This document shows positions 1-4,531 of a DNA stretch of 5,435 nucleotides, piece after piece; within the stretch, counting starts at the first letter, position 1, and each line of letters starts with the position of its first letter. The stretch is from Patescibacteria group bacterium. Lineage in GTDB: Bacteria > Patescibacteria > Paceibacteria > Moranbacterales > UBA1568. Position numbers and translations under genes: made by a program. The DNA lies in assembly GCA_030916685.1 (NCBI GenBank), contig JAUPWD010000088.1, positions 1-5,435 of the forward strand, written 5' to 3'. Below the pieces are notes generated by a model. The model was not told where the DNA came from. It searched no databases and saw only the letters and a list, made by a program, of their open reading frames with translations.

Positions 1-69
1 CGTCTCCTGAGCGCCCATCGATACAGGAGAAATGCCGGCCAAATTATCGGCCATGGCGTCTTCAAGCAT
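1..69 (-). CDS. Partial small protein, N-terminal 23 residues, unknown function
   Basis: An open frame on the minus strand starts with ATG at 69 and runs off the window edge, so only the first 23 residues are visible (beginning M-L-E-D-A-M-A-D). A strong SD (GGAGGGAG, plus positions 76-83) sits 6 bases upstream of the ATG. The preceding gene stops at 86-88, so the SD lies in a 16-base gap and the two genes are probably co-transcribed and translationally coupled. No family can be named from this fragment. The coding call rests on the SD and on the operon-like spacing only. Confidence 0.55.
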   Translation of the reverse strand, partial: MLEDAMADNLAGISPVSMGAQET

Positions 70-85
70 CGCGATCTCCCTCCGA

Positions 86-307
86 TCAAAAAATATTCGT
101 TTTCCTGTTGGCGGAGTTCCGCCAGCACCGCAGAAGCGCGATGGGAATTCGAAAAAACATGTACCGCACTCGGGATTGCCATGTCCCGCGCACGATGACG
201 ATTGAACGACTTTTCTCCGCCCTGATGGCGTTAACGCGATCAATTTCTTCTTGGGTCGCCGGTTTCCAATTCTTGTTAACCAGCTCCCTCCCCCTGCAAC
301 CAGTCAT
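86..307 (-). CDS. Small basic hypothetical protein (73 aa)
   Basis: The protein has 73 residues and is not recognised. It has a hydrophilic first half with a short acidic helix-like stretch (T-Q-E-E-I-D-R-V) and an Arg-rich second half with a hydrophobic patch (Y-M-F-F-R-I-P-I-A-L-L) around residues 49-59, too charged and short to be a confident membrane span. The start is chosen because a near-perfect SD (AGGAGGAG, plus 314-321) lies 6 bases before the ATG. A good promoter lies about 75 bases upstream, inside the end of recR. It is followed after 16 bases by another small gene with its own SD. Support for coding is the SD, promoter and tandem arrangement. Function is unknown; a basic nucleic-acid-binding role is only a guess. 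Confidence 0.62.
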   Translation of the reverse strand: MTGCRGRELVNKNWKPATQEEIDRVNAIRAEKSRSIVIVRGTWQSRVRYMFFRIPIALLRCWRNSANRKTNIF

Positions 308-338
308 ATTCGTCTCCTCCTCTTTTTTTCACAAAAAC

Positions 339-358
339 TGAGAGAACTCCTCCTCTCA
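339..358 (-). promoter_or_regulatory. Leader hairpin with SD-like loop upstream of the 86-307 gene
   Basis: On the minus strand TGAGAG (353-358) pairs with CTCTCA (339-344), a perfect 6-bp stem. The 8-base loop GAGGAGTT resembles a ribosome binding site. It lies in the predicted 5' leader, about 30 bases before the real start codon, whose own SD (AGGAGGAG) is downstream. It might tune translation or be fortuitous in a purine-rich leader. Confidence 0.4.
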
Positions 359-380
359 ATCCACTTGGCACTCTATTTGT

Positions 381-409
381 ATTATATCACATTTGTGACC
401 TATTGGCAA
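381..409 (-). promoter_or_regulatory. Sigma70-type promoter with palindromic spacer, inside recR 3' end
   Basis: The minus strand has TTGCCA (plus 404-409, 5 of 6 to the -35 consensus), exactly 17 bases, then TATAAT (plus 381-386, 6 of 6). The predicted transcript start is near 374, giving a leader of about 65 bases before the ATG at 307. The spacer contains TCACA-AA-TGTGA, a 5+5 base palindrome that would suit an operator. The promoter overlaps the last codons and the TGA stop of recR. It would give the two small downstream genes expression independent of dnaB-recR. Confidence 0.72.
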
Positions 410-974
410 GTGATGCCGTCAAGGTCACCTCATCGGCGTATTCGATGTCGCCACCGGTAGCCAAACCACGCGCAATACGGCTTATCTTCAGGCCGGTTGA
501 GAGAAGCTTGGTTTTGAGATAATAAGCTGTGGAATCGCCCTCAGTCGTCGGATTCATCGCGAGGATAACTTCGATCACTCCTTCAGTTTCCACACGACGG
601 AGGAGCTCAGGAATGGTCAGGCGCTTGTCCGTGCCATCTGATTCGACGAGGCCACCAAGCACATGGTATGCGCCATCATAATTGCCCGTACGTTCAATAG
701 CGATCACATCGAGCGGCTCCTCGACGACACAGACAATTGTATGATTTCGTTTCTCATCGGCACAGATAGAGCAGAGTTCATCTTCGGCAATATGAAAACA
801 ACGTGAACAGAATCGAAGTGAGTGAAGGGATTCGAGTGCCTCGGCGAATGCCTGAATTTCTGCCTCATCCCGTTTGAAGAGATAGAGGGTCAATCGCTCT
901 GCCATCTTCGGCCCGATAGACGGAAGCGCGGAAAAGTGAGCGATGAGATCCTGGAATGGTTTGGGATAACGCAT
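387..974 (-). CDS. recR: Recombination mediator protein RecR
   Basis: RecR acts with RecO (and RecF) to load RecA onto SSB-coated gaps in recombinational repair. The 195-residue length is close to the usual 195-205. The domain order is complete: an N-terminal helix-hairpin-helix region (L-P-S-I-G-P-K-M-A-E-R-L, about 17-28), a four-Cys zinc finger (C56, C59, C68, C71), then a Toprim domain from V81 with E85-E86, the Y-H-V-L-G-G motif at 103-108 and N-P-T-T-E-G-D at 141-147. The C-terminal A-R-G-L-A-T-G-G-D-I-E-Y-A-D motif matches the family's Walker-B-like end. The ATG at 974 has no SD. It lies 160 bases behind dnaB in the same direction, separated by a heptamer repeat region, and is probably read through from dnaB. 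Its TGA stop overlaps a promoter for the next genes. Confidence 0.97.
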   Translation of the reverse strand: MRYPKPFQDLIAHFSALPSIGPKMAERLTLYLFKRDEAEIQAFAEALESLHSLRFCSRCFHIAEDELCSICADEKRNHTIVCVVEEPLDVIAIERTGNYDGAYHVLGGLVESDGTDKRLTIPELLRRVETEGVIEVILAMNPTTEGDSTAYYLKTKLLSTGLKISRIARGLATGGDIEYADEVTLTASLANRSQM

Positions 975-983
975 ACGTCAGTG

Positions 984-1046
984 AACAGGGAATAATCAAC
1001 AGTCAACAAATAACAGACAGCACCGACCAATAAACAGTCAACAAAA
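984..1046 (+). repeat. Heptamer array, plus orientation (AACARNN, 9 units)
   Basis: Nine consecutive 7-base units in one unbroken phase: AACAGGG, AATAATC, AACAGTC, AACAAAT, AACAGAC, AGCACCG, ACCAATA, AACAGTC, AACAAAA. Five or six match the AACARNN consensus closely and the others are degenerate. The array fills the space just upstream of recR and faces a second array in the opposite orientation at 1067-1143. Confidence 0.8.
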
Positions 1047-1066
1047 ATAAAAATCCTCCTCTTAAT

Positions 1067-1143
1067 TTCTGCTTCCTGTTAATTGTTGATTGTTATATGT
1101 TATCTGCTTATTGTTAATTGTTTTTTGTTATCTGTTAATTGTT
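1067..1143 (-). repeat. Heptamer array, minus orientation (AACARNN, 11 units)
   Basis: Read on the minus strand from 1143 to 1067, the sequence divides without a gap into 11 heptamers: AACAATT, AACAGAT, AACAAAA, AACAATT, AACAATA, AGCAGAT, AACATAT, AACAATC, AACAATT, AACAGGA, AGCAGAA. The first unit overlaps the last two Asn codons and the TAA stop of dnaB, so the array begins inside the gene. A 20-base segment (1047-1066), holding a perfect AGGAGG on the minus strand, separates it from the facing array at 984-1046. The arms at 998-1016 and 1076-1094 are complementary at 17 of 19 positions. Confidence 0.88.
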
Positions 1144-2505
1144 TTGGTCGTAGTCGACTTTCGCACGTTCGAGGCTCTTGAAGGTCGTGGAGTTTTCTTG
1201 GAAATAGAGCGAGACCTGACCGACGGGACCATTACGATGTTTCGCGACGATGACATCGACGATACCCTTGTTCGGAGTATCCGGTTTCACGCGGTCTTCT
1301 CGATAGAGGAACATCACGACGTCAGCGTCCTGTTCGATAGAACCGGATTCACGGAGATCGGAAAGTTTCGGTCGCTGATCAGGACGAGATTCCAATCCGC
1401 GAGAGAGCTGGGAGAGTGCGATAATCGGAATATTGAGTTCGCGCGCGAGCTGCTTCAATCCACGGGAAATCTCCGAAATTTCCTGCGTACGGTTCTCGCT
1501 GCTCCGCGCCCGTCCTTCCATGAGCTGGAGATAGTCGATGATGATCATACCGAGATTGTGCTCGGCCTGCAGACGCCTCGCCATCGTTCGCATTTCCATG
1601 ATATTGAGCGATCCGGAGTCATCGATGAATATCGGGGCCTCAGAAAGCACACCAATCGCTTCTCCGATGCGTTGGAAATCATTGTGTTCACCCTCGCTTG
1701 AGAGCTTGCCAGTGCGGAGGCGCCACAGATCGACACCTGCCTGCGCCGCGATCATACGATCGATCAATTGATCGGCGCCCATTTCAAGAGAGAAGATACC
1801 GACCGGAATTTTCGCGAGCGTTCCGATCTGACGTGCGATATCGAGCGCGAAAGTCGTCTTACCAACGGACGGACGCGCACCGAGAATGATGAGATCGGAT
1901 TTCTGAAATCCCGCGAGGAGATGATCGAGGTCGGGGTATCCACTCGGTACACCACGCATCGCGCCATCATTCTTGTGAAGTTCATCGATGCGATCGAAAG
2001 CGGATTCGAGGATAGAACGAATAGGAACGAAATCCTGCTTGATGTATTTCTGAGAAACGGCGAAGAGTCTCTGCTCTGCCTCGTCCAGGACTTTATGTAC
2101 GTCTTCTGATTCATCATAGCCCATCTCCGCGATATCGGTCGCGGTGGAGATCAGACGTCGGAGCAATGCTTTCTTCTGGACGAGCTTGGCATAATGCGTC
2201 ACATTGCTCGCGGTCGGCACGGAATTGACGAGTGATGTGATATACGCCGAACCGCCGACACGATCGAGTTTACCTCGCTCTTCGAGAATATTGGAAAGCG
2301 AGAGTGCATCGATCGGCTCTCTCTTTTCATAGAGGACGAGGATAGCATCATAGATGTCATTGTGATCCGGTTTGTAGAAATCACCGGTACGCAAAGTATC
2401 CGCTACCTTGATGATAGCGTCCTTGTCGAGCATGAGAGATCCGAGCACGGACTGCTCGGCATCGATATTGTGCGGGGGAACCCGGAGGTGAGAAGTATCA
2501 GCCAT
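1135..2505 (-). CDS. dnaB: Replicative DNA helicase DnaB
   Basis: DnaB is the hexameric 5'-3' helicase that unwinds DNA at the replication fork and recruits primase. Numbering from the upstream Met at 2514 (459 aa): an N-terminal DnaB domain with P-H-N-I-D-A-E-Q-S-V-L-G at 14-25, then a RecA-like C-terminal domain. The latter has Walker A G-A-R-P-S-V-G-K-T-T (212-221), the catalytic Glu of S-L-E-M-G (242-246), Walker B M-I-I-I-D-Y-L-Q-L-M (323-332), S-Q-L-S-R (368-372), D-L-R-E-S-G-S-I-E-Q-D-A-D (386-398) and the Arg-finger region K-H-R-N-G-P-V-G (425-432). No intein is present. Two starts are possible, 2514 and 2505 (Met4). I prefer 2505 because a TATAAT box ends 3 bases before the upstream ATG and the protein then starts M-A-D-T-S. 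Neither start has an SD. It is divergent from the 2614 gene and leads into recR. Confidence 0.97.
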   Translation of the reverse strand: MADTSHLRVPPHNIDAEQSVLGSLMLDKDAIIKVADTLRTGDFYKPDHNDIYDAILVLYEKREPIDALSLSNILEERGKLDRVGGSAYITSLVNSVPTASNVTHYAKLVQKKALLRRLISTATDIAEMGYDESEDVHKVLDEAEQRLFAVSQKYIKQDFVPIRSILESAFDRIDELHKNDGAMRGVPSGYPDLDHLLAGFQKSDLIILGARPSVGKTTFALDIARQIGTLAKIPVGIFSLEMGADQLIDRMIAAQAGVDLWRLRTGKLSSEGEHNDFQRIGEAIGVLSEAPIFIDDSGSLNIMEMRTMARRLQAEHNLGMIIIDYLQLMEGRARSSENRTQEISEISRGLKQLARELNIPIIALSQLSRGLESRPDQRPKLSDLRESGSIEQDADVVMFLYREDRVKPDTPNKGIVDVIVAKHRNGPVGQVSLYFQENSTTFKSLERAKVDYDQNN

Positions 2506-2516
2506 ATAACCCATTC

Positions 2517-2544
2517 ATTATACGGGAAAAGCTGAGTCCGTCCA
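2517..2544 (-). promoter_or_regulatory. Candidate dnaB promoter giving a nearly leaderless mRNA
   Basis: On the minus strand a perfect TATAAT (plus 2517-2522) lies immediately upstream of the dnaB start codons. The best -35 is TGGACG (plus 2539-2544, 4 of 6) with a 16-base spacer. Transcription would begin near 2510, after the first ATG and about 5 bases before the Met4 codon. This is consistent with a leaderless or very short-leader transcript. The weak -35 keeps confidence moderate. Confidence 0.5.
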
Positions 2545-2546
2545 CG

Positions 2547-2575
2547 TTGACAGGAGTTTTCAAAAATGGTACAAA
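2547..2575 (+). promoter_or_regulatory. Promoter for the 2614-2880 gene
   Basis: A perfect TTGACA (2547-2552), a 17-base spacer and TACAAA (2570-2575, 4 of 6). The predicted start near 2582 would lie downstream of the ATG at 2566 and upstream of the ATG at 2614. It faces away from the dnaB promoter in the same divergent gap, so the two could influence each other. Confidence 0.6.
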
Positions 2576-2577
2576 TA
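2562..2577 (+). repeat. Isolated left-arm copy of the hairpin repeat
   Basis: Sixteen bases, AAAAATGGTACAAATA, match the left arm of the hairpin at 2948-2963 at 15 of 16 positions in the same orientation. No hairpin partner follows it. With the arm at 2948 it forms direct repeats around the small gene at 2614-2880 and its terminator. Confidence 0.5.
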
Positions 2578-2613
2578 GCCATTCTTTCCCAACCAAAAAA
2601 AGGAAAATACGCC

Positions 2614-2880
2614 ATGAACGACACATTCCGCCCCGATCAGGAGGGCTCGACGGAACAGGAAATCGCGGCAAAGCAGATCATCGAGCTTCGGGCCGATATG
2701 CAAAAACTTTGCGAGGAAATCCAACGGGCAGAAAATTCGGTTGCCATGAAATTGACGGCGAAACTCATCACCCTGCAAAGCGAGCTCATGATGATGCTCC
2801 ACATCCTCCACGAGAATGATGTCGCCGGCCTCACCAAGGCTATCACCGAGCTGCAAATCGCCAACGCGAAGCCGCTTTGA
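2614..2880 (+). CDS. Small helical hypothetical protein (88 aa)
   Basis: No family is recognised. After a polar N-terminus (residues 1-15), the rest looks almost entirely helical, with heptad-like spacing of hydrophobics (I22, L25, M29, L32, I36 and again L47, L51, L54, L58). That suggests one or two amphipathic or coiled-coil helices and possible oligomerisation. A Met-rich run lies at 59-61. There is no signal peptide or membrane span. Start choice: the ATG at 2614 has AAGGA 9 bases upstream and lies after the predicted transcript start. An in-frame ATG at 2566 (104 aa) has an AGGAG 9 bases upstream, but that SD overlaps the promoter -35 and the ATG sits within a repeat-like segment. A strong terminator follows 19 bases after the TGA. 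It is divergent from dnaB; no shared role is implied. Confidence 0.75.
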   Translation: MNDTFRPDQEGSTEQEIAAKQIIELRADMQKLCEEIQRAENSVAMKLTAKLITLQSELMMMLHILHENDVAGLTKAITELQIANAKPL

Positions 2881-2899
2881 TCGCCTGCCAGGGCCCCAC

Positions 2900-2940
2900 A
2901 AAAAAAGCCAGTCCGGAAACTCCCGGGCCTGGCTTTTTTT
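2900..2940. terminator. Bidirectional Rho-independent terminator
   Basis: A7 (2900-2906) plus GCCAG (2907-2911) pairs with CTGGC (2929-2933) plus T7 (2934-2940), with a GC-rich inner part. The A and T runs on both sides let it serve the plus-strand gene ending at 2880 and the minus-strand corA transcript. An upstream segment, GCCAGGGCCC (2887-2896), can also pair with GGGCCTGGC (2925-2933), giving an alternative 9-bp stem with one bulge that shares the 3' arm. Confidence 0.92.
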
Positions 2941-2948
2941 CTTTGCGA

Positions 2949-3011
2949 AAAATGGTACGAATAACGGTCGTTCCGCTTTTTGAGCGGTGCGTCCGCTGTT
3001 CGTATCATTTT
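2949..3011. repeat. Imperfect hairpin element, copy 1 (downstream of corA)
   Basis: A 63-base imperfect palindrome centred at 2980. The outer arms 2949-2963 and 2997-3011 pair over 15 positions, two as G-T wobbles. The inner stem is CCGCT/AGCGG (2973-2977 with 2983-2987) around a 5-base loop. Symmetric mismatches (A-C, T-T, T-T) separate short stems. The core 2957-3003 matches copy 2 at 44 of 47 bases in the same orientation. It ends 3 bases from the corA stop codon. Read on the minus strand it is followed by ATTTTT, so it may assist corA termination. Confidence 0.88.
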
Positions 3012-3014
3012 CCC

Positions 3015-3923
3015 TTAAAACCATTTCTTCCAACGGAACAAGACGATAGTGACACCGGCGATGACGAGCATGATGAATGTATGGATCCAGAACGCGTTCG
3101 GATGATTGCCGAACGGGATCGACGCGCTCATCGCGAGCATATTGGTATATACCGACATCGGGAGGAGCACCGCAGAGAAAATCGTGAGCACCTTCATGGT
3201 GAGGTCGAGCTTGTTTGAGAGGAGCGAATTGTTCGTCGCCTCGAGTGCCTCGATGGTTTCCTTGTTGCTCTCCAATATGTTCCAGATACGGATATTCGTT
3301 CCGATGAGATCCTGAAAATAAATCTTCAAATCATCCGAGACGAACGGGTGATCATGCGCGATGAGAGATTCGAGGATAGAACGCTGTGGCTTGAGCGTAC
3401 GGCGGAAATTGAGGATATCTCGCTTGGCCACGGATATTTCATAGACCATCTCCTTTTCTTTCTCTGCGAAGACCTGACTCTCAATGAATTCCAGCTTCTC
3501 GGCGACGTGATTGAGCCGTGGGAAACAGGAATTAAGCAGTACCTCGAGAATAGCGTAGAGGAGATGCGCCGGCGTTTGCTCCAGATGTATGCGGCGCTTA
3601 CCCTCGCTCTTGCGAAGCTCGTCGAAAAGGCGCTCCAACTGATAGATGGACTGTTTGTGCCCGGTGATGAGGTGATCCTTGGTCAGAATGATATCGAGTT
3701 CGCCGGGATAGGTGGTACGATGCTCCACATCGAAGAGGGGAGTGTGCACCGAAAGGAAGAGGCAGTGATCGTATTGAACCACCTTGGCCTGATAGGTTGG
3801 CGTGACGAATTCTTCGATTGCGAGCGGATGAATATTGAAATTCTCCTGCAGGTAGAGGATATCGTCTTCCTTAGGATCTTCGAAATCAATCCACGTGATC
3901 GACTTATGCCGAATCATTTTCAT
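3015..3923 (-). CDS. corA: CorA-family divalent metal ion transporter, GMN motif altered
   Basis: CorA proteins form pentameric inner-membrane channels importing Mg2+ (or Co2+/Ni2+). The 302-residue length is typical. A soluble N-terminal domain (about 1-160) is followed by the long stalk helix with A-K-R-D-I-L-N-F-R-R-T-L-K-P-Q-R (166-181) and N-N-S-L-L-S-N-K-L-D-L-T-M-K (231-244). TM1 is about 243-263 (including F-S-A-V-L-L-P-M-S-V) and TM2 about 278-297, with a basic C-terminal K-K-W-F. The family signature Y-G-M-N at the end of TM1 is L-A-M-S here (263-266); the flanking L-P and I-P-F align well. That could change ion selectivity or make it a non-standard member. The ATG at 3923 is chosen; a GTG at 3950 lies inside the hairpin repeat, and an ATG at 3917 is also possible. 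None has an SD. It is flanked by two direct hairpin repeats. Confidence 0.93.
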   Translation of the reverse strand: MKMIRHKSITWIDFEDPKEDDILYLQENFNIHPLAIEEFVTPTYQAKVVQYDHCLFLSVHTPLFDVEHRTTYPGELDIILTKDHLITGHKQSIYQLERLFDELRKSEGKRRIHLEQTPAHLLYAILEVLLNSCFPRLNHVAEKLEFIESQVFAEKEKEMVYEISVAKRDILNFRRTLKPQRSILESLIAHDHPFVSDDLKIYFQDLIGTNIRIWNILESNKETIEALEATNNSLLSNKLDLTMKVLTIFSAVLLPMSVYTNMLAMSASIPFGNHPNAFWIHTFIMLVIAGVTIVLFRWKKWF

Positions 3924-3942
3924 AACAGCTTTTTTTGTATTT

Positions 3943-3989
3943 ACGAACACCGGTCGTTCCGCTTTTGGAGCGGTGCGTCCGCTGTTCGT
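3943..3989. repeat. Imperfect hairpin element, copy 2 (corA leader)
   Basis: A 47-base palindrome centred at 3966. Outer stem ACGAACA/TGTTCGT (3943-3949 with 3983-3989), then CGG/CCG, CGT/GCG and CCGCT/AGCGG (3959-3963 with 3969-3973), interrupted by C-C, T-T and T-T mismatches, with a 5-base loop. It is 44 of 47 identical to copy 1 and in the same orientation. It lies in the predicted corA 5' leader, about 20 bases before the ATG at 3923, so it could also act in the RNA. Confidence 0.88.
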
Positions 3990-4020
3990 TTCTTTTTGTT
4001 TGCGGTTTTCTATTGCTTCT

Positions 4021-4026
4021 AGTATA
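4021..4026 (-). promoter_or_regulatory. Possible corA -10 box
   Basis: On the minus strand TATACT (plus 4021-4026, 5 of 6) is the best -10 upstream of corA, giving a leader of roughly 90 bases that would include hairpin copy 2. No convincing -35 lies at 16-18 bases (best is TTTCAA or TTTTCA), so this is tentative. Confidence 0.35.
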
Positions 4027-4056
4027 CCTTAAAAGTAACCATTTGAAAAAAATTTG

Positions 4057-4140
4057 AATTCTAAATTTTGAATTTTGATTGAATTTCGAATTCTTGAATT
4101 ATTAAATTAAAAATTGATTCAAAATTCAGAATTTAAAATT
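4057..4140. repeat. AT-rich imperfect palindrome with evenly spaced AATT cores
   Basis: An 84-base palindrome centred at 4098.5, matching at 32 of 42 paired positions. The outer 22-base arms (4057-4078 and 4119-4140) match at 20 of 22. AATT cores begin at 4057, 4064, 4071, 4082, 4089, 4097, 4105, 4112, 4123, 4130 and 4137, with mirror-symmetric spacing of 7,7,11,7,8 then 8,7,11,7,7. Further AATT cores lie at 4051 and 4144, the latter running into the yidD start codon. It fills the divergent gap between corA and yidD. Confidence 0.82.
4134..4139 (+). promoter_or_regulatory. Possible yidD -10 box
   Basis: TAAAAT (5 of 6) ends 8 bases before the yidD ATG, so a transcript from it would start almost at the start codon. 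No matching -35 is seen at 16-18 bases. The surroundings are so AT-rich that chance is a real alternative. Confidence 0.3.
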
Positions 4141-4147
4141 AGAAATT

Positions 4148-4390
4148 ATGTTTAAGCATTCCCTCCTCCTTCTCATCCGCCTCTACCAGAAAACCCTCTC
4201 GACCGATCACGGACTGCTCGGGAAGATTCTTGGTGAGCGATGGTGCCGATTCTATCCAAGCTGCAGCGAGTACTCCTATCAGGCCATCAATCGTTTCGGT
4301 ATCATCAAGGGATTTTGGATATCATTTAAACGAGTGATCCGCTGTCATCCCTGGAGCAAGTGCGGAATAGACCATATTCCAGAAAAATAA
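4148..4390 (+). CDS. yidD: Membrane protein insertion efficiency factor YidD
   Basis: YidD is a small, peripheral inner-membrane protein thought to help YidC-dependent insertion of membrane proteins. The 80 residues match the family length. Visible hallmarks are an N-terminal amphipathic/hydrophobic helix (L-L-L-L-I-R-L-Y-Q-K-T-L-S, 6-18), T-D-H-G (19-22), the C-R-F-Y-P-S-C-S-E-Y signature (33-42), Y-Q-A-I-N-R-F-G (44-51), K-G-F-W (54-57) and R-C-H-P-W (65-69). It ends with the usual G-x-D-x-[IV]-P. There is no SD: the ATG directly follows an AATT-rich tract. In many bacteria yidD sits between rnpA and yidC; here those neighbours are absent, and the gene stands alone and divergent from corA. 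Confidence 0.95.
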   Translation: MFKHSLLLLIRLYQKTLSTDHGLLGKILGERWCRFYPSCSEYSYQAINRFGIIKGFWISFKRVIRCHPWSKCGIDHIPEK

Positions 4391-4423
4391 ATGATATTAA
4401 CGCTGTGTTACCGTCACTCATTC

Positions 4424-4449
4424 GGAAGCGAAAGCTTGCTTTCGATTCC
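4424..4449 (+). terminator. Hairpin with CTTG tetraloop downstream of yidD, weak terminator candidate
   Basis: GGAA-G-CGAAAG pairs with CTTTCG-A-TTCC around a CTTG loop closed by G-C, a known stable RNA tetraloop. The stem has 10 pairs with one symmetric G-A mismatch. It is followed by AATTTTCG, only a 4-T run, so it is a modest terminator for yidD at best. The rest of the 141-base gap shows no other clear signal; only weak promoter-like hexamers precede the 4532 gene. Confidence 0.5.
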
Positions 4450-4531
4450 AATTTTCGCTACACTCGTGGAAATCGAATAAGATTGATAGTTTTCTTCACA
4501 ACCGACCATATCATAGAAGAGGAGTAAAGAC

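Noticed and set aside
387..389. TGA recoded as an amino acid (Gracilibacteria/Absconditabacteria-type code)
   Set aside because: RecR ends at this TGA with the expected family length and C-terminus. Other genes here also end sensibly at TGA, so the standard bacterial code fits.
984..1143. CRISPR array
   Set aside because: Units are 7 bases with no spacers and occur in two opposite orientations. This is a short tandem repeat, not a CRISPR.
1090..1701. Plus-strand open frame of 203 codons
   Set aside because: It lies antisense to dnaB and starts in the heptamer repeats. DnaB motifs in the other frame leave no doubt that the minus strand is the coding one.
3924..3950. GTG at 3950 as the corA start
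   Set aside because: It lies inside the repeated hairpin element, has no SD, and adds nine residues not expected in the family. The ATG at 3923 or 3917 is more plausible.
2949..3989. Hairpin repeats around corA as integron attC sites
   Set aside because: Size, bulged palindrome and gene-cassette spacing are suggestive. But the arm ends (TGTTCGT / ACGAACA) do not fit the GTTRRRY / RYYYAAC core sites, and no integrase or array of cassettes is visible.
3348..4022. Plus-strand open frame of 224 codons
   Set aside because: Antisense shadow of corA, running through the hairpin element. It has no family features or SD.
4391..4531. RNA gene or further small protein after yidD
   Set aside because: Apart from one stable hairpin there is no tRNA-like fold, no conserved RNA motif I recognise, and no open frame with an SD.
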